NCBI RefSeq assembly: GCF_023065955.2
Contig: NW_026622841.1
Span: 21,077,501-21,141,500 of the forward strand
Direction of reading: 5' to 3'
Length of the DNA stretch: 64,000 nucleotides
Source of the DNA: Ursus arctos
Lineage: Eukaryota; Chordata; Mammalia; Carnivora; Ursidae
The position numbers and the translations under genes are program-made. Shown piece by piece: positions 10,564 to 21,154 of this stretch. Below the pieces are notes generated by a model. That model saw only the letters and a list, made by a program, of their open reading frames with translations. It was not told the origin of the DNA and did not search any database. Every line of letters starts with the position of its first letter. Position 1 is the stretch's first letter.

Positions 10564-13500
10564 TTATCTCCTCCAGTGCCATCCATGTTGCAACAAATGT
10601 TGAGAACTCGTTCTTTCTGATAGCTGATAGTAATATTCCATTGTATATATGGACCACAACTTCTTAATCCAGTCATCTGTTGAAGGGCATCTTGGTTCTT
10701 TCCACGATTTGGCTATTGTGGACAATGCTGCTATGAACATTGGGGTGCATATGGCCCTTCTCTTCACTACGTCTGTATCTTTAGGGTAAATACTCAGTAG
10801 TGCAATGGCTGGGTCATAGGGTAGCTCAATTTTTAACTTTTTATGGGACCTCCACACTGTTTTCCAGAGTGGCTGTACCAACTTGCATTCCCACCAACAA
10901 TGTAGGAGGGATCCCCTTTCTCGACACCCTCTCCAGCAATTGTTGTTTCTTGCCTTGTCAACTTTTGCCATTCTAACTGGCATAAGGTGGTATCTTAGTG
11001 TGGTTTTGATTTGAATTTCCCTGATGGCTAAGGATTTTGAACATTTTTTCATGTGTCTCTTAGCCATTTGTATGTCTTCATTGGAAAAGTGTTTGTTAAT
11101 ATCTTCTGCCCATTTTATGATTTGTTTATTTGTTTCTCGCATATTGAGTTTGAGAAGTTCTTTGTAGATCTTGGATACCAGTCTTTTATCTGTAGCATCA
11201 TTTGCAAATATCTTCTCCCATTCCGTGGGCTGCCTCTTAGTTTTTTTTTGACTGTTTCCTTGGCTGTGCAGAAGCTTTCTATTTTGATGAAGTCCCACAA
11301 GTTCATTTTATCTTTTGTTTCTCTTGCCTTGGAGATGTGTCATGAAAAATGTTGCTGTGGCCGATGTCATAGAGGTTGCTGCCTATGTTCTCCTTTAGGA
11401 TTTTGATGGATTCCTGTCTCACATTGAGGTCTTTCATCCATTTGGAGTTTATCTTTGTGTATGGTGTGAGAGAGTGTTCAAGTTTCATTCTTTTGCATGT
11501 AGCTGTCCAATTTTCCCAGCACCATATATTGAAGAGACAGACTGTCTTTTTTCCACCGGAGGTTTTTTCCTGCTTTATCAAATATTAGTTGCCCAAAGAG
11601 CCGAGGGTCCATTTCTGGGTTCTCTATTCTGTTCCATTGGTCTATGTGTCTGTTTTTGTGCCACTACCATGCTGTCTTTGTGATCACAGCTTTGTAGTAC
11701 AGCTCGAAATCCGGCATTGTGATGCCCCCAGCTTTGTTTTTCCTTTTCAATAGTTCCTTGGCGATTCAGGGCCTTTTCTGGTTCCATACAAATTTAAGGG
11801 CTATTTGTTCCAGTTCTCTGAAAAATGTCCTCGGTATTTGATCGGGATAGCATTGAAAGTGTAGATTGCTCTGGGTAGCATGGACATTTTAACTATGTTA
11901 ATTCTTCCGATCCATGAGCATGGAATATTTTTCCATCTTTTTGTGTCTTCCTCAATGTCTTTCAGGAGAGATTTATAGTTTCTAGAATATATATCCTTTA
12001 CGTCTCGGGTTAAGTTAATTCCAAGGTAAGGTATGGTTTTTGGTGCTATTGTAAATGGGATGGATTCCCTAATTTCTCTTTCTTCAGTCCCATTATTCGC
12101 GTATAGAAATGCAACTGATTTCTGAGCATTGATTTTGTATCCCGCCACCTTATTGAATTGCTCTATAACTTCTAATAGTTTGGGAATGGATTCTTTTGGG
12201 TTTTCCATATAGAGTATCATGTCATCTGCGAAGAGAGACATTTTGACTTCTTCTTTGCCGATTTGGATACCTTTTATCCCTTTTTGTTGTCTGATTGCTG
12301 TTGCAAGGACTTCTAGTACTATGTTGAATAATAGTGGCGAGAGTGGGCATCCTTGTCGTGTTCCTGATCTTAAGGGAAAGGCTTCCAACTTTTCCCCATT
12401 AAGAATGATATTTGCTGTAGGCTTTTCATAGATGGTTTTTATGAGATTGAGGAATGTACCCTTTATCCCTACACTCAGAAGGGTTTTAATCAGGAAAGGA
12501 TGCTGTATTTTGTCAAATGCTTTTCTGCATCTATTGAGAGAATCATATGATTTCTGAATTTTTCTTTCTGGATAAAATCTAAGACCCTGATCGATTTGCA
12601 AATGTTGAACCACCCTTGCATCCCAGGGATGAATCCCACTTGGTCATGATGCATAATCCTTTTAATGGACTGTTGGATTCTATTAGCCAGGATCTTGTTG
12701 AGGATTTTGGCATCCATATTCATTAGGGAAACCAGTCTGCAATTCTCCTTTTTGATGGGGTCTTTGCCTGGTTTTGGGTATCAAGGTAATATAAGCCTCA
12801 TAGAATGAGTTTGGTAGCTTTCCTTCTGCTTCTATTTTTTGAAATAGCTTTAGGAGAATAGGTATTATTTCTTCTTTGAATGTTTGGTAGAATTCCCCAG
12901 GAAAGCCATCCGGGCCTGGAGTTTTGTTTCTTGGAAGGTTATTTATCACTGACTCAATCTCTTCATAATTAATTGGCCTGTTTAAAAAATCAATTTCTTC
13001 CTGTTTCAGTCTTAGAAGTTTATAGGTTTCCAGGAAGTCCTCTATCTCTTCCAGATTGCTTAATTTATTGGCATAAAGGTGTTGATAAAAGCTTCTAATA
13101 ATCCTTCCAATTTCATTGGTTTTGGTTGTGACCTCTCCTTTTTCATTCATAATTTTATTAATTTGGGTCCTTTCTCTATTCTTTTGGATAAGTCTTGCCA
13201 GCGGTTTGTCAATTTTATTGATTCTCTCAAAGAAACAGCTTCTAGCTCTATTGATCTGCTCTACTGTAGTCCTGGTTTTTAAATCATTGATTTCTGCTGT
13301 AATCTTGATCAACTGCTTTCTCGTGTGTGGATTAGGCCTGTCCCTCTGTTGCTGTTCCACCTTCTTGAGGTGAGAATATAAAAACTGCATTTTAGATTTT
13401 TCTATACTTTTGAGTGAGGCTTGGATGGCTATGTATTTCCCCCTTAGGACTGCCTTTGCACTATCCCATAGGTTTTGGACTGTTGTATTTTCATTCTTGT

Positions 13501-14335
13501 TGGTCTCCATAAATTGTTTAAATTGATTTTTGATTTCCTGGTTTATCAAATCATTCTTGAGCAGGATGGTTCTTAGTCTTCAAGTGTTTGAGTTTCTTCC
13601 ATATTTTTCCTTGTTATTGAGTTCCAATTTCAAAGCATTGTAGTCTGAGAATATGCAGGAAATAATTTCAGTCTTTTGGTATCAGTCGAGACCTGTTTTG
13701 TGTCCCAGAACATGGTCTATTCTTGAGAATGTTCCATGGGCATTAGAATAGAATGAGTATTCTTTGGTTCTGGGGTGTAGTGTTCTATATATATATATAT
13801 CTATGAGGTCCAACTCGTCGAGTATGGCATTCAAAGCCCTTGTTTCTTTGTCGATTTTCTGCATGGGTGCTCTGTCTCTTTCTGATAGTGGAGTGTTGAG
13901 GTACCCTACTATTAACGTATTTTTATCTATATGTCTCTTTATTCTGGTTAAGAGTTGGCTTGTATATCTTGCTGCTCCCCTGGTGGGGGCATATATATTT
14001 ATAATTGTCATATCCACTTGTTGGATACATCCTTTAAGAATAATATAGTGCCCTTCTGTGTCTCTAACTATAGTCTTTAGTTTAAAATCCAATCTGTCTG
14101 TTGTGAGAATTGCTACCCCAGCTTTCTTTTGAGGTCCATTGGCATGAAAGATGGTATTCCATCCCTTTACTTTCAGTCTGAATGTATCTTTAGGTTCAAA
14201 ATGAGTCTCTTGTAGACAGCAAATGGATGGGTCATGTCTTTTTATCCAATCTGCCACCCTGTGGAGTTTTATGGGAGCATTTAGGCCGTTTACATTGAGA
14301 CTGATTATTGAGAGATATGATTTTAATGATGCCAT
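10564..14335 (-). pseudogene. L1 ORF2 (endonuclease / reverse transcriptase), disrupted
   Basis: ORF2p nicks target DNA and reverse-transcribes L1 RNA at the nick. Start is the ATG at 14335, giving MASLKSYLSIISLNVNGLNA. Endonuclease domain: residues 1-about 235, with Asn (SLNVNG), Glu (LQETH), Tyr (IYAPTRG) and Asp-His (SRIDHV) present. The catalytic Asp at residue 145 is Tyr (TAC, 13901-13903) in GYLN instead of GDFN. Reverse transcriptase: FADD box at 12221-12232. C-terminal Cys motif C-x3-C-x7-H-x4-C at about 10884-10938. Lesions: in-frame TGA at 13682-13684 (a CGA in the family), TGA at 13580-13582 (a TGG), a +1 shift near 12770, a -1 shift near 12520, and further shifts near 11800, 11580, 11300 and 10630. 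The product would be truncated and endonuclease-defective. Confidence 0.95.
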
Positions 14336-14490
14336 GTTGCCAGTAAAGTCTTTGTTTCTATCGATTGTGACTTTCTGTTCTGTATCACTCTTGGGGCCTT
14401 TTTACCTTTATAGAACCCCCCTTAATATCTCCTGTAGGGCTGGTTTCATGGTTACGAAACTGGTCAATGACTGGCGATTCTGGAAGGTCT

Positions 14491-15310
14491 TTATTTCTCC
14501 ATCAATTCTGAATGACAGCCTTGCTGGATAAAGGATCCTTGACTACATGTTTTTCTCTGAAAGAGCTTTAAAAATGCCCCCCAACCCTTTCTCTCATTCC
14601 AGGTCTGTGTAGATAGGTCTGATGTAATTCTGATACTTTTGCCTTGGTATGTGAGAAATTTCTTTGCCCTGGCCGCTTTCAATACTGTATCCTTGGATCT
14701 AATATTTGTGAATTGCACTATGACGTGACGTGGCGTAGGTTTGTCATGGTTGAGCTTGGGAGGGGTCTCTCTGCCTCTTGGACACGAATGTTTGTTTCCC
14801 TTGCTAGATTAGGGAAGTTTTCAGCTACAATTTGTTCAAATATCTCTTCTAGACCTCTGTTTTTCTCCACCCCCTCGGGGATGCCGATGATTCTGACATT
14901 GGAACATTTCATTGAGTCAGTAATCTCCCGTAACCTACATTCTTGAGCATGGATTTTTTTAAGTCCAGATTCTATTTTAGCTTTGTCTTCTACTAATCCA
15001 TCCTCCAATTCTCTGATACGTTCTTCTGCCTCATTCACCCTGGCCGTCAGAGCCTCTAGTTTTGACTGCATTTGGCTCATAGAATTTTTAATTTCTGCCA
15101 GATTCGCTCTCATTTCCGCCCTTAGAGATTCTATATTCTCATTAATATTTTCGATAATACTTCTTTCAAATCTACACATCATCTTGACCATTGTTACTCT
15201 GAATTCCATTTCTGATAATTTGGTTATATCCATATCCATTAGTTCTGTGGCAGAGGCCACAGACTCATTGTCTTTTCTTTGCTTGGGGGGGATTTCTCCT
15301 TCTCATCATT
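14491..15310 (-). pseudogene. L1 ORF1 (RNA-binding chaperone), disrupted
   Basis: ORF1p is the trimeric RNA-binding protein that packages L1 RNA in the cytoplasm. From 15260 down to 14718 a frame of 180 codons is open. It holds a coiled coil (about residues 30-115, heptad-rich, ending in VNEAEERIRELEDGL) and the start of the RRM (NVRIIGIPEG). The C-terminal domain (FTNIRSKDTVLKAARAKKF, KSIRITSDLS) continues in another frame at 14718-14491, so a frameshift lies near 14718. The likely native start is the ATG near 15308 (MRRRNP...). The C7 run (G7 on the plus strand, 15285-15291) has one base too many to connect that ATG to the coiled-coil frame. Both breaks disable the protein unless the homopolymer is a sequencing error. 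Confidence 0.93.
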
Positions 15311-16236
15311 CTGATGAGGAGAGGTTGCGGGGTTGTCCAGAGCCCAAATTATTGCCCGGGACCCAGGCTGTGCGCCCTTGTTTTATAGGGATCTTAGGGA
15401 ATTGGGCTTCTTGATTTTTCAGCCTGCCTTCTGGGGGAGGGGCCTGCCGCACCGATACTCAGGCAACCCTGTTTGGGTACAGTCTCCGTGTCCCCTGCGA
15501 GGGGGGATGGGGGTGGGCACACTGTGAGCTGGTATTTCCAGGCCTTTGTTTTCTGGCAGCTTTCCCTGGCGGTTTGCTGTGCCTCTTCTGAGAGTCAGAG
15601 CAGCAGTGGCCGAATCTCAGCCTCTGTCTCATAACAGAGGGATCGTGGACCATTCTCCCCTGATGTTCTGGCCACTTTAACTCTGTTTCTGTTGGTGCTG
15701 CTCAACCCTGCAGCATCCCGGGATGTGCGCCCCACACCCGGCGTCCCAGCCCTCACTTCCAGGGCCAGTGAGTCTCTGTCCTTTGTGTTTCTAACACTGC
15801 CAGCCGCCAGCCACCCCTGCACCCTCCCGGAGCTACCAGTCTCAGTCTGGTTCCAGTGAGTGCACCGGAGCTCCGTGAGAAGTCTGGTGGCGCACTCCCC
15901 GGCTCACGGTCTCAGTCTGTTCTCTCGCGGGTGCGTGTCCACGAGTCTGCCCGCTCCCCGTGCCAGTGGCTACCGCTTCCCGGTGCCCGAACGCAGTGAC
16001 TCCCTCCCCCTTCCGTTTATCTTCCAATATCTGTGTGCGGTTTCACCGCTCCCCGCTTTGTACGTCAATACTCAGCGCTGCAGATGTTCATTTGTAGAGA
16101 TCCAGATGTATCTTCCTGCATCTCAGGCTGATTCCGTGGATGTTCAGGCTGGTCTGGTACCTATCCAGCTCGACTCAGGGGACTGGCTGAAAAAGGGGCC
16201 CCCTACTCCTCTGCCATCTTAACTCCTCCTTCCCCC
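15311..16236 (-). promoter_or_regulatory. L1 5' UTR with internal CpG-rich promoter
   Basis: GC-rich block, clearly unlike the AT-rich surroundings, with roughly 35 CpGs by eye, densest at 15890-16075. The sense strand begins near 16236 with an AAGATGGC-type start (plus-strand GCCATCTT at 16213-16220). L1 5' UTRs drive RNA polymerase II transcription of the element and often an antisense transcript, which here would run on the plus strand toward 16.3 kb and beyond. It is the only CpG-island-like sequence in the window. Promoter activity is inferred from the family. Confidence 0.8.
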
Positions 16237-16292
16237 ACTGGAAATTCTAAGAGCTTGCATAAATGGTACATATGATAAACATATTTATCCTC

Positions 16293-16311
16293 TTTTTTTT
16301 TTTTTTTTTTT
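16293..16311. repeat. poly-T run
   Basis: About 19 T residues just outside the 5' end of the L1, with no SINE body attached. Confidence 0.85.
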
Positions 16312-16489
16312 AAATCATACTTCTCCACTGGGGCTTAGAAAAACTTTAGAGGAACTTGTTGCTGGTGACAAGAACACATCAACCCTTAAGGGAAGTCATG
16401 TAGAGGAAAGAGCAATGTAAGCTTTTCTACCTCAAATTTGCTGAAGGGAGACTATTTACAGGGTGACTTTTGCAAATTGCTGTATGACA

Positions 16490-16625
16490 GCAAGAACAGT
16501 CAGAACTCTCACTCCTGACTCTGCTTCTATTGTAGGGCGATAAGGACAATGGGTAATTAACTGAACTTTTCTTGACTTCAGTTTCTTAGTCTGAAAACTT
16601 AGAAGATTGAATGAAATCCTTATTT
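16490..16625 (+). mobile_element. MIR SINE fragment
   Basis: Diverged MIR(+): 'ctctgcttctattg' then GGACAATGGGTAATTAACTG and TTCAGTTTCTTAGTCTGAAAA, matching the MIR 'cagtttcctcatctgtaaaa' step in order. Confidence 0.6.
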
Positions 16626-17319
16626 TCAAATTCTTCGGAATTCCTTCAAGTGTTACTGGGGAGGGGATGGTTGTGTTACTCTCCAGCCCTGTAATCCCTT
16701 CAAGGAAAAAGCACCATGTTGACCAACTATAAATACTGAGCTTCTGTATTAACTGAAAGCTGCATGAGAACATTTTCTGCTGCTAAAACAAAGAAAGTAA
16801 ATTATCCCCAAGCTTTTTTTCCCCACTTTAAAATTTTGTGAGTCTAACACAAGAGTATATATGGCTAGTCCAATGCTGTTCAGCATGAACAGTTTATACA
16901 GAGTTGATTTAGCAAAGAAAGAACAGGGAAAATAAAGTTGTCAGTTTGCTTTTTATTCTGCCACTAAAATAATATTTGGCTAGCATTAATGCATTACTTG
17001 AAACAATAAATACCAACCTAAACGTCTCATAAAAATCACAGAAAGTGACTCAAAGGCAGGTCAAGGGTAATTAGTTCAATGCCTTGCTGCAAAATGACAG
17101 TATTCCTTTCATACTAACACTTTTAAATGACTTACTTTTAAGACTACTTGGTAAAAGAGTCCTTCCGGCATTGATTATATTCTAATTTTGAGACTCTATC
17201 TGCCTTTTTCATTCCTGCATTCTGGCCTCAAGAGACCTTAGCTATCTCCCTACAGATAAGACAAAACTCCATGATAATTTCACTGCTTTATAAGTGTGGA
17301 TATCAGGAACCATGGAAAA

Positions 17320-17354
<35 letters not shown>

Positions 17355-18258
17355 CGCACGTGTGTTAAGATTCATAAAATCTTACCACATAAAGAACCCA
17401 TAGAAACTGGAATGGCTTCTTGCATGGTAAATGGAAACATTCTTTTTGAACATTTTGCCTGATATTTAAAAATCAAGAAGGAATGCTTATAAAGTTTGTG
17501 TGCAATTCATAGTGCTAAGTTGGATTTAAAAACTCAGATTTCATAAAATTCATCCCAGTTGGGAAGAACTGGTATCAAATATTAAAATATAATGTATTAA
17601 GGGCAAATGATAAAGGCATGCATTAGAATAAAAACAGCAAAATCTAGTATATATTGAACAGAAGTTTATATCAAAAGGGATCTAGGAATTTTTGTTGACT
17701 GCTAAGACCTCTAATCTTTGAAACATGCCCTGGGTCTTAACACTTCATGCAAGTTACCCTGCATACCATAAACAAATACACACATATATATGTGCAGGTA
17801 TGTGGATGTGTGTGTTAAGGAATGTTTGGGTAACTTTATCACCTGGGATCTGGCAGTCAGTGCTGGCACAGAACAATTTGTTACCCTAAACACCCTCTTC
17901 TGTAAATGATACTCTTCAAACCTCAGGGAAACACTTCTTCATTGCCTCCCCTCTACTCACCAAATACAAGAGCCAAATGTAAGGCTAAGAAGTACTGTGT
18001 TCTTACCTTTCTGTCTCTGTATTTCATAGTGAAATCTTGTTACACACAAAAGCTCACTGGGAAATGGTTGGAAAGAAAAGCTTGAGGAAATATGTCATGT
18101 AATTCTTTAAATATTACAGAATCTTTCCTATCCTTTCTCATTCTCAGAAGTATTTGCATATTTTACTTACCATATGACTATCAATTAAAAGCAAACTGGT
18201 TATAATCCATCCATTGATTCTAATTAAAAAACATATGTTTTTTTCAGAAGCTTTTAAA
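16626..18258. other. AT-rich DNA without a recognised gene
   Basis: Single-copy-like, apart from the TG tract at 17321. A short CA/TA tract lies at about 17775-17800. Confidence 0.55.
17321..17365. repeat. (TG)n with CG steps, 45-bp alternating tract
   Basis: (TG)15 at 17321-17350 followed directly by CGTGCGCACGTGTGT. Purine and pyrimidine alternate without a break over the whole 45 bp. Confidence 0.95.
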
Positions 18259-18272
18259 AAGTTCTTGGTATA

Positions 18273-18471
18273 GGGGCGCCTGGGTGGCACAGCGGTTAAG
18301 CATCTGCCTTCAGCTCAGGGCGTGATCCCGGCGTTGTGGGATCGAGCCCCACATCAGGCTCCTCCGCTGTGAGCCTCCTTCTTCCTCTCCCACTCCCCCT
18401 GCTTGTGTTCCCTCTCTCACTGGCTGTCTCTATCTCTGTCAAATAAATAAATAAAATCTAAAAAAAAAAAT
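18273..18471 (+). mobile_element. Can-SINE, young subfamily, exact target duplication
   Basis: Complete plus-strand copy: head GGGGCGCCTGGGTGGCACAG, A box, B-box-like GGGATCGAGCC, pyrimidine-rich middle, (AAAT)n and poly-A tail. Flanked by the perfect 14-bp direct repeat AAGTTCTTGGTATA at 18259-18272 and 18472-18485. SINEs of this class are transcribed by RNA polymerase III from the internal boxes and mobilised by L1. Confidence 0.98.
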
Positions 18472-18527
18472 AAGTTCTTGGTATATTTTCCATAGTTCTC
18501 ATATATATTTACTTTATGTTTGTTCTT

Positions 18528-18722
18528 TTTTTTTTTTAAAGATTTTATTTATTTATTCGACAGAGAGACAGCCAGCGAGAGAGGGAACACAAGCAGGGGG
18601 AGTGGGAGAGGAAGAAGCAGGCTCATAGGGGAGGAGCCTGATGTGGGGCTCGATCCCACAACGCCGGGATCACGCCCTGAACCGAAGGCAGACGCCCAAC
18701 CGGTGTGCCACCCAGGCGCCCC
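18528..18722 (-). mobile_element. Can-SINE, young subfamily, exact target duplication
   Basis: Complete minus-strand copy with T-run and (ATTT)n on the left. Flanked by the perfect 18-bp direct repeat TACTTTATGTTTGTTCTT at 18510-18527 and 18723-18740. It lies 56 bp from the oppositely oriented copy at 18273-18471, and the two are the same subfamily. Confidence 0.98.
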
Positions 18723-18818
18723 TACTTTATGTTTGTTCTTATATATACATTTAATTCTTGTTCATTTGCCAAACATAGAAAGTCATATAAATCAACACGT
18801 CTTTACTTCATGATTAAC

Positions 18819-18867
18819 TGTGTGTGTGTGTGTGTGTGTATGTGTGTGTGTGTATGTGTGTGTATAC
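18819..18867. repeat. (TG)n microsatellite
   Basis: TG repeats with TATG interruptions. Confidence 0.95.
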
Positions 18868-19227
18868 AAATGCCTATATTCCACAGCCAGATATATGCCC
18901 TTGAATGCTTTTATACTCACAGATACACTTGTAACAAAAGTACAACCTGAAATCTGAAAATTCTTTCTGCTTTTATGTACATATTTTTTAAGAGCTGATA
19001 CAAAATTTCTGCATTGTGGAAAAAACAAATCAATCAAGTTACAAGTCAAGATATAAGTTACATAGAAAGATCCATTCTTTTATTTGTTTTTGCTTTTTCA
19101 ATAAACCCAAACTTCAGGTAGAATAGAAATATAAGCTGTGAGTACCCTGAGGCTAGAACTCTACCTAATTATTTACTAATTTATATCTTAAAATATAATG
19201 AATGATGAATAAATGCTAATTTGACTA

Positions 19228-19250
19228 ATTGATTGATTGATTGATTGATG
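19228..19250. repeat. (TGAT)n short tandem repeat
   Basis: About five GATT/TGAT units. Confidence 0.85.
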
Positions 19251-19379
19251 GGAGCTATAAATTATCTTAGAGATCTAGTTCCATCCTTACATGTTATGAG
19301 GAGAAATTAAGGATAAATGACATTTCTATGGCATAACACAGCTAAGAAATATCAAAATATATATCAAAAGCAGTATCAG

Positions 19380-19580
19380 GGAGCACCTGGGTGGTGCAGT
19401 TGGTTAAGTGTCTGACTCTTGGTTTTGGCTCAAGTCATGAAATCAAGTTCATGAGATCCTTCCCTAAGTCAGGGCTTCGTGCTCATCTTGGAGTCTGCTT
19501 GAGATTCTCTCTCTCCCTCTCCCTCTGCCCTTCCCCCTGCTCTCCCTCTCTCTCAAATAAATAAATCTTTAAAAAAAATA
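19380..19580 (+). mobile_element. Can-SINE, older subfamily
   Basis: Plus-strand copy with head GGAGCACCTGGGTGGTGCAG, the 'gtctgactcttggttttggctca' variant typical of an older group, a CT-rich middle and a poly-A tail. Target duplication AAAAGCAGTATCAG (19366-19379) versus AAAAGCAATATCAG (19581-19594), one mismatch. Confidence 0.95.
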
Positions 19581-19659
19581 AAAAGCAATATCAGAGCTCA
19601 AGCTTCCTGAATTTTAACCAATGGCCTATCCTTTTACCAAACTAGATTTAAAAATACAT

Positions 19660-21150
19660 ATCAATTACTGATTCAATTTCATTGCTGGTAATCAGTCTGT
19701 TCAAATTTTCTCTTTCTACTTACTTCAGGTTTGGTAGGTTATATTTCTAGGAATTTATCTCTTTTTTTTAGGATGTCCAATGCATTGGCATATTTTTCAT
19801 AATGTCTTAAAATCTTTTGTATTTCTGTGGTGTCAGTTGTTATTTCTCCTCTTTTATTTGTGATTTTGTGTCCTCTCTCAATCTCTCTCTCTCTTTTTAT
19901 TATGAGTATAGCTAGAGGTTTAATTTTTGATATTTTCAAAGAACTAGCTCCTGGTTTCATTGACCTGTTTTATTGGTTTGTTGTTGTTGTTGTTTCCATA
20001 TCACCCCCCCCCTTTTTTTTTAAGATTCATTTGTTTGAGAGTGAGAATGCACAAGTAGGGGGGAGGGGCAGAGAAGAAGCAGAATCCCCACTGAGCAGGG
20101 AGCCTGATGTGGGGCTTGTCCCAGGACCCCGGGATCATGACCTGAACCAAAGGCAGATGCTTAATCAACTAAGTCATCCAGACACCCCTATATCATTTAT
20201 TTGTGTTCTAATTTTTATTATGTCCTTCTTTCTGCTAGTTTTGGATTTTGTTTGTTCTTCTTTTTCTAGCTCCTTTAGGTGTAAGGTTAGGTTGTTTACT
20301 TAAGATTTTTCTTGCTTCTTGAGGTAGGCCTGTATTGCTATAAACTTCTCTCTCAGACCCACTTTTGCTGCATCACAGAGATATATATCATTGTACTTTC
20401 ATTTTTCTCCATGTAATTCTTTATTTCTTTGCTTTTTTGGTTGACCCATTCATTTTTTAGTAGCATGTTATTTAACTTCCATGTATTTGTGTTTTTCCCA
20501 GATTTTTTCCTTGTGTTGGATTTCTAGTTTCATAGCATTGTGTTCAGAAAAGACGCATGGTATGACTTCGATCTTTCTGAATTTGTTGAGACTTCTTTTG
20601 TGATCTAATATGTGATCTATTCTGGAGAACATTCCATGTGCACTTGAGAATAACGTGTATTCTGCTTCTTTAGAACTGAATGTTCTGAATATATTTGTTA
20701 AATCCATCTGGTCTAGTATGTCATTCCAAGTCACTGTTTCCTGTTGATTTTCTGTTTGGATGATCTGTCCACTGATGTGAGGTATTAAAGTCCCTTACTA
20801 TTAGTTCTTTTATGTTTGTTGTTAGTTCCTGTTATATTTGTTTTTAACTGTTAAGTACTTGGGTGCTCCCGTGTTGGGTGCATAAATACTTGGAATTGTT
20901 ATATCTTCTAACTGGATTGACCCCTTTATTATTCTATAGTGTCCTTGTCTCTTGTTACAGTCTTTATTTTAAAGTCTGTTTTGTCTAAGTATTTCTACCC
21001 CAGCTTTCTTTTGACATCCATTGGCAATGACAAATGCTTCTCTATCCCTTCAATTTCAGTCTGCATGAATATTTAGGTCTGAAACGCATCTCTTGTAGGC
21101 AGCATGATAAGTCTTATTATTATTTTTTTATCCATTTTGTCACCCTATGT
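19660..21150 (-). pseudogene. L1 ORF2 5' part, inverted segment
   Basis: Minus-strand ORF2 fragment. At 20734-20468 it encodes the endonuclease C-terminal region, including FSRIDHILDHK with the Asp-His pair. At 19960-19739 it encodes ...KIKPLAILIIKR and RGEITTDTTEIQKI, the segment just before the reverse transcriptase. Numerous stops and shifts; a SINE splits it at 20013-20188. The N-terminal endonuclease end near 21,000-21,150 is eroded. Confidence 0.85.
20013..20188 (-). mobile_element. Can-SINE nested in the inverted L1
   Basis: Minus-strand copy: T-run at 20013, body with GGGATCATGACCTG, head ending GACACCCC at 20188. Possible short target duplication CCATATCA / CTATATCA. It shows the L1 was already present when this SINE inserted. 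Confidence 0.9.
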
Positions 21151-21154
21151 CATC

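Larger units (their letters stand above)
10200..16236 (-). mobile_element. near-full-length L1 LINE (carnivoran subfamily)
   Basis: A complete autonomous non-LTR retrotransposon layout on the minus strand: poly-A (seen as T-run at 10200-10212), 3' UTR, ORF2 (10564-14335), ORF1 (about 14491-15310) and a GC- and CpG-rich 5' UTR (15311-16236). Length is about 6.0 kb, the size of a full-length mammalian L1. Both ORFs carry frameshifts or stops, so the copy cannot move itself. Divergence is low enough that long protein blocks stay readable, so it is relatively young. The flanking duplication is unclear: CCCAC next to the T-run (10195-10199) also occurs near 16234-16238, but this is short. The subfamily is not assigned. 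Confidence 0.95.

Noticed and set aside
11053..11406. Plus-strand frame of 117 codons and others between 11 and 16.3 kb
   Set aside because: They are antisense shadows of L1 ORF2, ORF1 and 5' UTR, which are read on the minus strand.
15860..16222. 120-codon plus-strand frame in GC-rich DNA
   Set aside because: Lies in the L1 5' UTR. GC-rich sequence has few stops, and no conserved antisense L1 peptide can be claimed from this alone.
10178..16250. TGGAACTCTTAG (10178) and TGGAAATTCTAAG (16238) as L1 target duplication
   Set aside because: The left copy does not abut the poly-A (T-run) and mismatches are frequent; only a 5-bp CCCAC match touches both ends.
18520..18813. 97-codon frame ending in a SINE
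   Set aside because: Almost entirely an antisense translation of a Can-SINE plus a TG repeat.
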